NCBI GenBank assembly: GCA_035582835.1
Contig: JAYKAV010003143.1
Location: 2,419,673 to 2,483,672 of the forward strand
Length of the DNA: 64,000 nucleotides
Source: Phoebastria nigripes
Taxonomy: Eukaryota; Chordata; Aves; Procellariiformes; Diomedeidae
Reading direction: 5' to 3'
Shown here: piece after piece, positions 12,200 to 24,725 of the stretch
Layout: every line of letters starts with the position of its first letter
How positions within the stretch are numbered: the first letter of the stretch is position 1
Notes under the pieces: generated by a model
Told to the model about the DNA's origin: nothing
Database searches by the model: none
What the model saw: only the letters and a program-made list of their open reading frames with translations
Program-made: the position numbers and the translations under genes

Positions 12200-13440
12200 A
12201 ACANATGTGAGGCTCTCCTGATCGTTGTCCATCTGGCTTTCTCCTTGACTGTCCCCAACTTTGTGAAGTCACCTGCAATGTTTCCATCTCTAAGCACTTT
12301 TCAATGGAGGAATTATTTTGGTCAGCCCCTTTTACATGTTCTACAGTCAGCCTGAAGGCATTCCTGCCATGGCAGACAGTCTGGCATCAGATCTGGCTTC
12401 ATTCTTACCACATATCCTAGATATTTCCATCTTCATTTCTGGATAATTTAGGAGATTAAGTCTTGTTCAACTCCCTGACGAATCTCAGTATTTGTTATAA
12501 ATTCATTCCATTTAATACCTACTATTTCCCCCGAGGCATTTACTTTCAAAAGCTTTTAGACGTCTGTCTGTACCTTTGGTGGATTTCCAGCTTTCACATC
12601 CAAGTGTTAAGGTGGAAACAAAATTTCAGTGGAAGACTCATAGATCGGTTTTAAATTGTGGATTATCAACACCTAAATCTTCTTTATGCTGGTAAATGCA
12701 GCTGCTGCCTCGCTGATGTATTACACTATTTCTTTCTGGACATCCTGGTTGTTCACATCTTACTGCCATGCAATGTGAAGATGTCTGTTTTGCGTATAGC
12801 TTGTTTTTGTATCACATTATTGGAGTCGAAAATTACTGTGGTTCTCATTATGTCTATTTGTTTTTTAATTTACCTTTTTTTTCCCCCCCTTTTCTTTTTT
12901 TTCTTTTCTTTCTTTTGTGCATGAGTGTCTGTTGGATCTAGGTTACCTGGAAAACAACCTAGCTGTGGTTTCTGTTAAGTAACATAATGCATGTTCTACC
13001 CAAGTCAACTTTTTCTCTCCCATTCTTTCCCACTTAGACGAACAGTGGCTTCAAATAGCAGAGGTGAAAGATTGCACCTCTACTTGATACCATTGTCTAC
13101 ATAAAGGAGTATTCATCCTGTCAATGTGTACTTCAATCAAGCAAGCTGCACCTTGATCTAAAGCTCTGATGAGGCAATTACTTCTCTTAACATACCCTGT
13201 CATTTCAAGATGTTACAGACTCAATCCTGATGGACACAGTCAAATATTATCTTTAAATCTATGAGTATAATCTAGGTTATAAAACACTGGGGGAGGTGTT
13301 TCAAATGAGTGTTTTGTTGAGTTATGGTGGGGATTAAATCTGATCAGCATATGATCTTCTGTTCTACTGAACTTCAACTGATCCCTTTNTTCTGCCTGAA
13401 ACAGCACAGGAGATGACTTTTCTACCAACAAAAAAAGCAC
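12200..13440 (-). mobile_element. Decayed non-CR1 LINE (RTE/R4-like), RT and C-terminal domains
   Basis: Translating the minus strand in pieces recovers the hallmarks of a non-LTR retrotransposon ORF2 in the correct order. These are an RT block with IDLKIIFDCVH (13262-13229, compare the family F-I-D-x-x-x-A-F-D-x-V-H), then NLSPLLFE (about 13075-13050, compare G-C-x-L-S-P-L-L-F-N). Next come KEIV and SEAAAAFTSIKKI (about 12750-12678) and LTLGCESW (about 12610-12587). Then follow TDRRLKAFESKCL (12575-12537), EIVGIKWNEFITNTEIR (about 12530-12475), WKYLGYVVRMKPD (12429-12391) and KARWTTIRRA near 12240-12210. The tail motifs, G-C-E-S-W, I-L-G-I-x-W, G-H-V-L-R-M and K-R-G-x-P-K, are known in RTE, R4/Dong and related LINEs but not in CR1. 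The frame is broken by many stops and frameshifts, so the copy is dead and old. The catalytic Y/F-A-D-D box was not found. A weaker segment up to 13440 may be the upstream RT part. The exact clade is undecided. Confidence 0.8.
12873..12916. repeat. 44-nt pure pyrimidine tract inside the LINE relic
   Basis: C and T only, including a C7 run and T8 runs. It sits where the Y/F-A-D-D part of the RT would be expected, between the SPLLF and KEIV motifs. Slippage expansion or a small deletion here probably replaced coding sequence. Confidence 0.7.
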
Positions 13441-16400
13441 AGCATCACACTAATTACTACAGCAGTTCAGCCCATCTTTAATTTATCCTCCTCTTTTTTT
13501 TTTTTGCCTCTTTTTTTCTCCCCAATTACACTTTTTCTACTGACTCCATACTCAAAAAATTCAGTTACTTTTACCAATGGCTTCTTTCATTTTCTGGGGC
13601 CGTATTCATTTATAGCTTTCCCTGTTTTTTGCTTTTGTATCAAGTCCTTCCCTTTATGCTGTAAGCTTTATGATATCATCTACTTAGAGATCATTTATTT
13701 GCTAAGATTGATAGATTATTGCACTGCTCAGCTGTTTAGTATTACCATTGCTTACTTTCTTCCCTTTTTGTTATAAAGATCTGGTTTTTTCCTTAGTAGG
13801 CCTCCTGAAGTTTATAAACATATGCTGGTAAAGTGTTTTCCTATCACCTTTTTAACATTTGTTTATGCTTCTTTGATAAGGTCATCAAGGTATCTCTTTT
13901 CTCTTTTTATACTGCATTTACTTGTGGTATAATTTATAGAAATTGGTTTTTTTCCCCCTGAAAGGGTATGTTTGAACAGTTAATTTGCACAATTTTCACA
14001 ACTTTTACATATATAAACCGACTATGATTTATTAATACTTGAATGTCTGGAAAGCTGCATTTATTGTGCCAGCTATGAAGCTGTCAGTCAGAAAGGACCA
14101 AAACAAGCCACGTTGAGCTCCTGAGGTAAATTTGTTCTTCAGATAGGCTTTCTTGTTAAGTGTTGTGGGAGTTCTACTCTTCTTTGGTTTACAGGTGTCC
14201 AAATAGGTGTGAGCTTTCTAACTGAACAAACCTATTCTCCTTATGGAATGCAAATTTTGGAAACCTTCAGTAATTTCAAAACATAAATACTTAAGTTATT
14301 GCCATACCCGAGCTGTACCTTTTCTCAGCTAATATAGTGAGAAGCCATTTCAGTCCCATCCTGTTGCAAGTGTCACAGAATCCCACTCTTCAGCACTGGG
14401 GAGCTGTAACATATTAGCCAAGCAGAAAAAATACTTGATACCATTGTCATCATACCATTGATGATGCACCATCATTTAAAGGAAGCATTGTGTTTTTCCT
14501 ACCAAACTTCACTGGTGAGTTATTGCTCATTTGCAAAGTGGAAACAGGAAAAATCTTCAGTGTTCATAGCTAAGGTCTTTCCAGAATTTAGTGGTGTTCA
14601 ATCCTGAAAGCTTATTAAGTGACTTGCTCGGGAGTCACTTTGAACTACTAGATTTATCTTGGGCTCTAATCACTGTTTAGAAATAGATTTGAACTGTAGG
14701 CAATTTAACATAACCATTTGATTACTCCATCTGTCTTTCTGTAGTAATACTCTCAAGGTGTCATGTAGGCATGCAACGTATCATTTAAGACAGACAATAG
14801 CACAGTTCAGGATACAGTTTAGGAATAATGTGCCCAGAGCTTGATGTTGCCCCACGGCAATGTGGCTTGTAAGGAGACACCTATCTCTATTTTCTCTTGA
14901 TCTGGATTTCCTGAAGCATTTGCAAATTGCAGGAACTGTATCAAGACATTTTAAATTTAAATTACCCTTACTTCACAGGGACATCAGTACTCAAAGCTGC
15001 CCTCTAACGAAGAGAAAATACAAATGGTTGCCCTTTGAATATGGACAACTCTTGAGCTGTAGGGTTAGGATTTATCAAAGGAACCTAAGAAAAAAAAAAA
15101 TCCTACTTGACATTAGTAGCTACATTTCTAACACTAAGAGCTTCAGAGCTACTGAAATTTCCTCCCACATATTCTTTAGCTTTCAAAATCATACTCATAC
15201 TCATTCTTCAAGTGTCTGAATCCATAAAGCCATGCTTTGGCTGAAGGCCAGAATATGCAGGATCAAACACAGAATTTCATTTTACTCGGGCTGCTCTGAT
15301 AGAAAAATCAGAGTTTCAGAGTCTTTCTGGGAATGCAAAGGTATAATCTTTTGGTACCAATAGCATATGCATACAGAAATTAGTCTATGGGAAGTCTATG
15401 TCAGGAAATTCAGCTCTTCTCATGACGAGCACCAGAATCAAAACAATCACAGAAGCTGGGAGAATTGCCTGGGTGTTCCCTGAAGGCTTGCACATATCCC
15501 CAAAACCCAGATCTGGCACATACCAAATCCCAGTGAAGAACTGTCACTGTCACTGGCTCAGCCTGTGCAAAGGTACTCTGGGTAAACACTACACTGAAGT
15601 GAATGCACCCTCAAAACAAGTTCCCTCCATGGACTTAAAGTGAAAACAGTGGACCTAAACAGAAGATGAAAGTCCTTCCTTGGCCGCTATCACTTACCTA
15701 AGTGACCCCATTTTGAATTTCTCACACGCCAGATACCATCAGGAGTGAAGCATGTTGGTCTAAATTTAATTTCTGACACAGACCACAGTGTACTCACAAG
15801 ACGCCACTCACCCATGAGGAACTCCATTTAATGGGGACGAGGCCCTAGTGTACAGTAGTCAGGACATGCACAAAACATTTAGCATCCTGAGGGCATGTGG
15901 GGATGGGGACCCAAAGAAANAAAGAAGGAAGTTAAGAGAAAAAGAAACTTTATCAGTGTTTCCAAAAACTAAGGCCGCAGTCATGATACCTGAAATTGTG
16001 AGCCTGACAGAAGTGGGATTCCCAGAGAAAAACAGGGTCACAACTGAAAAATAGTGAAATACCATTCTGGGAGGCCTCCCTACTCTTGAAATAGACTTGA
16101 TATGTGAAGATGGATCGGGCTAACGTGAAACTGCTGAAATCTATTCATAAGACATTTGACTCAAATGAAGGAAAGGGTTTCTTTTCTTCATCTTCTGTTT
16201 CAAAGGGCTGGACCTTCCTTCCAAATTTTGAAAAGCCTGGCACTGCTGGAACTTGGGCTAGTTATGACACCATTTTACTGTAGACTTCCAGGCAGCAAAA
16301 ACGTACTTGGCTATGGAGCACCTTTCTACACTGAATGGCAGAAGCTCTGCTTCTTGAAACTTTACAACTAAACAACATACTAAGACGATTTCTGGAGAGA

Positions 16401-19119
16401 AGGTTCCTATATATATGCACAGCACATGATGACATTTCCCAGCAGTTACTCTTTTAATTGTTATCTGCACTTCTACCATTTTTTCAATGCAGAAAACAGG
16501 AAACACTTTGCTTTTCAACAGGAATTACTAAAGAAATTCCTTGGTGCTGTAATTTCTGTCACAAAGGGTGCTGACAATGAATCAAAACCCATTTTTTAAA
16601 CACAAAAATGAAGATAATTAAAATGTAAGATGAAATAAATTGTTCCCCGGACAGAGTTGGGGATTATGACTGTCAGATTTTGATGCAACTACAACTTCTC
16701 ATCTGCTCAAGGTAAGTTAAAATTCAGTTGTTGACACACAATTCAAATCTGCCTTTGCAAACACACTTGGCTTAGCATTTCTTTTTTGAAGGCAGATGTT
16801 TTAAAAACAATACTTATATAACAGAGAACACAGTTTCAAAACTCAGAAACCTTCCATTCTTAAACTGCAACTACAAAACCGCCAGCATTCAAAAGTAAGC
16901 GAACCAAAAACATGCCACACTACAATAATCTACACAGATGGGTGTTGGGGTCTGCCCTGGAGAACTCCCTCAGCAGCATGAACAGTCTCCAGCAACGGCA
17001 GTACTCAAAATCTCTGCAGACTTTATACTCATTTCTGGTACACCTGCGTACAGACCAACATGAGTGTTTCATAACTCACAGGGTTTCAGAATTCCTGGAA
17101 GATTTATTAGCCAACGTGACAGCCTTCAGCCCCTCTGAGAGCACAAACGTCCACAGACAAAAACTTCGGCGGCGGGGTGGGAGGTGGAAATGAATCTCAG
17201 AGTTAACACTGCTTTTTTATCCCATTCTGCACATCNGAAATGCTTCCAGAAAAATCCTCAAAGTCCTTGCACACGATGCAGAGCCTTCTCCTATGGCACA
17301 GTACTTCATATTTTATTTCCTTACATCAATGCAGTCCTAAGATGGACAAAAGCCTGCTTGGCTACAGCTGTGCATAATTGCAGGGCTTCGCTAGGTGAGC
17401 AGTCCTGGTCCTGGCCCTCTCCACCTGCAAATCATGTTAACCAAAGAGAAGAAAACATTTATCTGCAGAAGTTCAGGGAGCTCTGAAGCGTCCTCTCGAA
17501 CACCAGGCTTCACCTGTTTATAAATTCCTCGGATTTCATCATGAAGCATCCATTTCCCTCCTCCTGCCCAAGAGGAGCTCTTCTCAGTTCCGTATCCATA
17601 AACCTGCTCAGCCAGGCCGAATGGAAACAAGCCGCGTCCCTGCCTTCCCTGCCTGTGCCAACACGACAGAAAAGTGACCGGAGGAAAGAAAAGATAAAGG
17701 GTACATACATCCCTCCCAAGCCTCTGGGAGGGATGGGACAAAGGTGATCTAATATAAAAGCCTGCACCTGGGAAAGCAGTAGCTCCAAATGTGATGCAGC
17801 CACTTGGGCATTTTAATTTTATTTCCTAACAATAAATTCCAAGCAATGGGAAGGGTAGTAAAATAATTATGATACTCNGTACCACAGGAGGGTATCACAG
17901 AACTCCCCCAAAAGCGATTTTGCTCCTTCGGGGTAGGTAATATTAATAAGATGGCCTCTTACTTCAGTGGCCAGTTCAGTCATCAGGTGATGTAGGGCTC
18001 CGACCCTGCCCTGCGCTCAAGCAGGCTTTTGTGGCTGTACCCAGGCACACGACACCTTCGCACGATGCGCAGCCCGGTCAGAGCCCACCTGTGGAATGGG
18101 ACATTTAACCCACCGCATGTTGTCTGTGCAGATCTACATTAGATTGGAGATATTTTTAACAAAGGAGATGGAGGGGGGCTAGGCACAGGGACCAGAGGGG
18201 TACTCTTAATTGCAGCTATGCCCTTGTGTGCCCTTTTAAATCAAGTATGGAAGGGGGACTTTAAAGCATTCGCTGAGCACAGGAATAGAATGGCTAGTGG
18301 CCGAGTCCCAAAAGTTTTTCCAATTATTTGTTTAGTTGAGATTTCAGTATCACATCTGACATTTCCTTCACAAAGAAAGGGCCACTTTCAGGTAAAATAC
18401 ATATTGGAAGCAGATAACATACACCCAGAAAAACAGATTTTGCCAGTGAATTCAAAATGAAAATACTTTAATTTGACAAAAGACCACGTCGACCCATCTC
18501 TGTCTATGGAGATCTATGAAGAGACCGGTCCTTGTCTCAACTATTCACCTTTCTTTCTTGAACTGAGACTATAAATGTCCTAAATAATCCGTTTTCTAAG
18601 AACTGTATTTAAGATTGTTATAATTATTGCTATAATGTAATATAAACACTACTTCTTAGAGGACAACGCAGACAGTAATATACACAAAGTAAGCAGAAAT
18701 GGTTCTGATCCATTAGCAAAAGCTACCTTACTCAAAGTAAAACAGTAAGAAACAATTTTTTCACCACCTTTACAATAATCACCACAAAACTATACTGAAT
18801 TTATCAAAATGAAGGACTATTTCTCACTTGGTTTTGAATTATGACTTGATAAACCTGGAATAAAATAAAAAGTCTTTTAAATTTCTATTAACTACTAATG
18901 GATGCTAAATTATCATAATACAGCTGATGTTACTATTCATATTGCTGAAATGAAACTCGACACATTGCAAGTTATATCAGAAACAATTCCTTTAACTTCC
19001 TATCTGTATTTTCTTTTAAATTAAGACAGACTATTGGAATATCCCAAAAGATTTTTTTTTTTTTCTCAATTACGTATCTCCTGCTGTTTTTTCTTCAAGT
19101 GAATTTCAGTGAAGCAGCT

Positions 19120-19400
19120 GTAAGAGGTAACAATTACAGCAAAAATGTTTAATTACCCAACTAGCTTTTAAACAGTACCTGTGGGCACATACAGTCCTCA
19201 CATGAAGTTACTTAAAAGTAAACCCACAGGAATTATTGTTAAATAATGGTACGATTATCAAAGAAAATTATTCTCTGTGAGTCACTTTACATTAATTACA
19301 ATATATTATTTGAAAGGTAACGTAGATGCAGTTTATTCCGCAGTGCTCCTAGGAGAGTTTAATGAGCGGTCCCATTAGGAACCAAAGGCAGGAACTGGAC
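19120..19400. promoter_or_regulatory. Candidate conserved non-coding element
   Basis: A repeat-free AT-rich block with several homeodomain-type cores (TTTAATTACCC, ACATTAATTACAA) and no simple sequence. It ends in a more mixed segment near 19340-19400. The call rests only on composition and motif density. Confidence 0.22.
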
Positions 19401-22016
19401 TGACACGGCTCTCGCACAGACTCGCTGCCTGCACCAAATCTATTCTGCGTACACCGGAGTCTACATTGAACTTGGCAGGAATGGACTGAAGCAATAAAAC
19501 TAATGAAAATCACTTACAAGAGGCTACAAACAGCTGTAAAATATTTAGAGAAAACCATGGAATTGAAGACATGACCAGATTTCCAAATCCTGTTTTCCAG
19601 TGCACTGAAAACACCCACTCCACTTTTTTAAAATCTCTCCAAACGATGGTTTCATTTAACAGTACACTCTAAAAATCTGAGAATTAATTCAGAAAAAAGC
19701 TATTCAAATACCATTTATAACTGATGGGAGAATATCACTTAGGCAACATTTATAAATGTATAAAGTAGAAAAGTAGCTGTTAATCTCTATGATTTTCGCT
19801 CTTCCAGTAGGAAAATGGATCATGCACATGTTTTTTTGATGACAAAAACCTCTTCTTCTACAGCAGCCATCATTTTAATATGAGATTTAATAATACACAT
19901 AGCTTATATATTATTTACGTGTGCAATACCATGTTTGTATGCATCGAGCTCAACTGGAGTGCTGATTGCTCAGTTCTATGAATTAGACTACAAAGACTTT
20001 TTTTTTTTCTTCCCAGAGCTTGCTTCGGATTATTATTCATAGTACCCTTCCATTACCTTCCCAAATTCTTCACTGATGAGTCTACTGAAGGGAGAATCAC
20101 TGTAACTCTGTACACTTACACTTATTAAGACATAAGAGCCCCAGCCTGCTGTTGTAAACCAGCGTAGCTCCACTGTCGTCTTCTGGCACTTTGCTAATAT
20201 TTACAGCAGCAGTGCTAGTCCCAGAAATTAAACAGTGGCCAGTGGCTTTTCCATGATATGAATCAGCAATTTTATATAACCTCAAAATCCTAAAACATGG
20301 GTGGTTGAATCTTACTCATTATCCCGTCATTGAGTCCTTTTGGCCAGCAGGGAATTCCAGAACTCGGAAATTATCTCTAACTCACTGTGATCAACACACA
20401 AGGATTACAGACAGCTCTGTTCTGCCCCAGGGAATTAAAGCCCAGCTTAAAGAGCTTCCTTACTGAGGAACTGCAGCTAAAATGTAAACCAGCACTAACT
20501 GTTTCCACCACAGCAGAAAAGCACCTGGAATTGGAGCCAGACCATGGAGGAGGGAACATGAGAAAAGTGGGAAAAACAGAAAAGCAAGAAGAGAACAGAA
20601 AAAGCCAAAAAGAAGAAAGTAAAGAGAGAATATTTTCCATTAAGATATGTCAAAAGAGCCAAAGATGTCAATAGGATTCANGCACAAGAGCAGTTCTTGA
20701 CAGGATTTGCCATAATTAGCACTGCAGTTTGACAGTGAATGGAAACGAACACCAGCAGCTAGAGCTGTTCAGACTTTTGTGTCCCTTCATTTTCTGGGGA
20801 AGATTTTAGGCTAAGAACTTTTGGGTCAGAAAAGCAAGTAAAAGACTCAGAAATGGTTATATGGTGCCTCTGAAATTTCTGCTTGGATACCATAACCTTT
20901 GGTGGAAACATGTTCTGCAAGCATCCTGGCCAAGCCATGTCCCTTGGCTGTCCCTGCTGCCATGCCACCGCACTGCGCCGTGAGGGCAGCTGCCGGCTGC
21001 ACGGCCCCTGAGTGTAGGCTCTGGGGACACCCAGCACCGACCCAGAGCAGAGGGGTGAAGCAGCTGAGGTACAGGACCCAGCAAGCACAGTAACAGCATT
21101 TTCAAACCAAAGTAGTTCTTCCAGTGAACTAGGTATCTCATGTAAAAAAACCCAATTGGTTAGTAAAAAAAACCAAACTCATTCCTGTTAAAAGAAACCA
21201 ATCAGAAATGCTCATTATTCATATAAAAAACTGATCTTCTTTTTTTACCACAGGAGCATCTTCAAAAAGTTATCTGACATAAGAAGAAAATGAAACCTGT
21301 TTTTCTTCAGTCAGATGGCTCTGAATATCTCAACTACACTTCGACAACTTTAGGTGAGATAAAGAAACTGCATCAGGTCCTTTCCCTGTTAAAGGGAACT
21401 ATTAACACAAAGTTAAGCTCTCGGCTTTCTAGAAATAGGAATGGTTAAAAATTCTAGCTTTTTCTACCCAGGCTAGCCAAGGTCAGACAATTTTAGAAAT
21501 TATCTTGATAGTTTTTTGGGCATGGAAACTGTTTGCTAATATTTTACTGGAAGAAAAAATTGTTTCAAGTTGTTCCACATTAACACGGTTTATCTCTTAG
21601 TACAGAAGTTCATAAAAGCAAGCACAGCAGTTTGGTACATAAGACCTGATCTATATAAACATAAATGAAAATTAATCTGAAAGATGAACAGTGTAACAAT
21701 GCTTATTCTTTAAATTCCTCTGATAAGCACATACTAGAACTCCTCCAGGGAACAAGCCCAACCTTCCCTACTGTCTAAACATGTTACCCTGAAGTCTCTA
21801 CTATCACCTACACATTACATACAATGACGGGTTATCCTTGTATAGTTTGACACAGCATTAGAAGCAGGACTTGGGAAGCTAGCCAAATACCTGAGGCTAA
21901 ATCCTAGCACATTAAAAGTCTATTTACTATTGCCCATAATGCTATTTTATATATAAAAATGCAAAAAGAGATCCATATGGAATTAACTGTATTGTTCATT
22001 TCTGAGCTTTTTTCCC

Positions 22017-22037
22017 TTTTTTTTTTTTTTTTTTTTT
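22017..22037. repeat. Poly-T run (21)
   Basis: Twenty-one T. Read on the minus strand it is a poly-A run, but no AATAAA is seen just upstream on that strand, so a retrocopy tail is not supported. Confidence 0.85.
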
Positions 22038-23373
22038 CTTGTACATGAAAGAACTAGGTCAACATTTTCCAGAATAACCCAACTTGCTTTACACTTATGA
22101 GAAAGGAAAAATGTTCCTATTACGAACATTGTTTGGGGGAAAACAGTACAACATTTATGGGAATTTTTCTCATTTGAGTTTTTAGAAAAGGAAACATAGT
22201 AGAAAAACCTTCCACTGTGTGGAATAATACAGATTTTTATGTGAAATATCAGTACAGACATCTACCACTGGAGCTAATAAAGCAGTAGCAGTCTATTAGG
22301 TGGGCCACTCACCAGAGGAAAATGAAGAATATATTGTGCCTTTGCGTTTCACAGCTCTGTTTCAATTTCATAAGCATGCAGAGAAATCTAGATTCTATGT
22401 GACATTTAAGGTACCAGTTACAAGATTCATCTGCTTGATTTTACCAGTATCAACTTCTACATCAGTTCTCTCCAATTTGTTTAGCCACTTGATACCCAGC
22501 TACACAGATGCCATTGCTTTCCACTCTTCTTCTACACTTCTGGGTGCCCCACTCTCAACTTTCAGTCCTCTGGGCGATATGGGTGAGAAAACCCAAATGT
22601 CAGCAATGCCAGAATAGATCACACCCAATGACAACTGTTTAATTTGGCTGCCAAACTCCATGAAGCCTCTAGAGTCCATGCAGAAATCAAGGTTTACTAG
22701 AAGTAAAATCTGCCCAAATCTGGAAAGATCTTTCACAAAGATAACAAAAGGTACACACATAACAAAAGTTTGTACACTCCTCTAGTGTACAAGGGGTGAC
22801 AGAGTTCCTCAACTAAACCACAGTAAAAAACCCCCAACAATATCAGTATGGGCAAAACCAACAACTGGGGGAAGAGATCATTCCCCTGTTAGTTTTGTCC
22901 TGAGAAACACAAAAGTGGTGCTTTTGCTGACATGAAGAAAGCTTGAAGCAGGCAATGGTCCCAATCGTCAAAGAATCATAATGTATAAAGATTCCTACAA
23001 TTGAACCATCTGACAAAGAGTTGGACAACTTTAAATACAGGCAGCACTATCTAGATCGCCTATAATTCTAGAAAGCATCTAGGGCTCCAGCTTCACTAAG
23101 ACAGGAGGCATGCTTGTGTCATCCTACCTTGTCAGTGAAGACACAGTATTTTCAGAATTAGCTGATTGAAAGAGACTCCATAGACTTCACTAAATTGTCA
23201 CATGGGATGGTTAACAGGTGTTACCTTCACATGAGTTAACACACAGTGTTAAAAGAATGGGCAATGTCTGTATGNACCCCATTGCTGATCCCACATTTAT
23301 ATTAATATCTTTAAATCCATCCAATTCTGTCTTTAATCTGTTTGAAATTAATATAAATGAGATCTTTTAAATT

Positions 23374-23436
23374 AAAAAAAAACAAAACAAAACCACACAC
23401 ACTCAAAAAAACCCCAACCAAAACCCCCAAAAAACA
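23374..23436. repeat. A/C-only simple-sequence tract
   Basis: Apart from a single T at 23403, all 63 bases are A or C, in blocks such as AAAACAAAACC, AAAAAAACCCC and AAAACCCCC. It is of the same type as the 192-nt tract at 61407-61598. Confidence 0.85.
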
Positions 23437-24435
23437 GTAAATATCCCTTTGAGTAGAAGATGGCAGGCAAATTGGCAACATATGTGTTCATTGAACCAAA
23501 GCACCTGGTGTAGGTCATTCCCAAGAGTCTTGCCCCACTTCTTGTCAGCCCCGCTGCCAGGCAAACNCTTGCTGCCTCAACAGCAGTCAAAAGCCCAGAG
23601 AATGCAAAGAGGAACACATCAATCCCCAATATGTACCTTCTTTATTACCAGCCATTCATAAAAAACGCAGCCTCTAGAGATGCCATTGGGTCTGAAGATG
23701 TCATAGTTTATATAGTTTATAACCATAGTTTATGCATGTTAACAGTATCGTGGGTAGATACCCACTTCTGCGCACTGCTACAAACTACATCTAAGTCCCT
23801 TGACAGTTTATGTCCAAAGTGTTTTGGGGATGTTGGGTTTATTTTAAGGTTTATTTTATTTATTTTTCCAGCACACTGACATTCCAGCTGATAGCTCCGG
23901 AAGCGTGTTCACATTCCACTATCTCTACTTAAAATATTTAAAAGGTTATAGTAAACGGAGGAAAAGGTAGCAGATACAGATAAGCATAGTGAGTCACATA
24001 CTCACCCCAAGGAAAAGTATTGCTTACCTTTGATGAGGTAAGTAAATAATTAGCTATACTTAAGGCACTTCTCTTCCAGTCTCTCAGAACAGTGTTAACA
24101 CAGGCAAAAGCTTTTGAAGACTTCAAGAAGGGAAACACTCAAAATTCATAATCTCCCTGTGCAGGCAAAATATCATGCCCGCCACACTGAGCATCTATAC
24201 ACAAAGTCTTGAAATATTAAACTGATTAATGATGGCAACAGTTTTGCTTGATAGACTGCCTCATAAATAAAATCGATAATTTTGCTAACCCCAAAGTATT
24301 TCCCAGGAACANGCTCACTTTGATGAAAGTTTTCTACAAAACGTTTAGGGGCTTTGTCTCTCTATTGAGAGAGCAGAAATGGCATAAGCATGTGAGACCA
24401 GGGCCTAAAGAAACCCTCTCTTTAGAATAATCCAA

Positions 24436-24451
24436 TTTTTTTTTTTTTTTT
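24436..24451. repeat. Poly-T run (16)
   Basis: A homopolymer directly before the candidate conserved block at 24470-24725. Confidence 0.85.
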
Positions 24452-24469
24452 CTTATTTAAGGGGACAAT

Positions 24470-24725
24470 AAGTCAGACTGTTTTGTCATGACCATAAATA
24501 TCTTAAGTGTCAGATAATGAACCACCGGGTTCATCTGGCTAAATATAGATACCTGCCTTCAAGCTAATCACCCTGCGCACCACTGATAGTCGGGGGAGTT
24601 CGAGGCGTAATTAATTTTTTCATTAAAAAAGATACCTAAATAAAGTTATTTATGCCCTTAAATCTCTAATTGACTATAAAAGTGCAAGAGACTATAAAGG
24701 GAATCAGTTTGATTAGCTTAGATGA
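24470..24725. promoter_or_regulatory. Candidate conserved non-coding element
   Basis: A non-repetitive block with several TAAT cores (GCGTAATTAATTTTTTCATT, CTCTAATTGAC, TTGATTAGCTTAG). It also has a local GC-rich segment, CACCCTGCGCACCACTGATAGTCGGGGGAGTTCG in part, inside otherwise AT-rich DNA. This mix of intact AT-rich motif clusters is typical of developmental enhancers, but conservation cannot be seen from one sequence. Confidence 0.28.
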
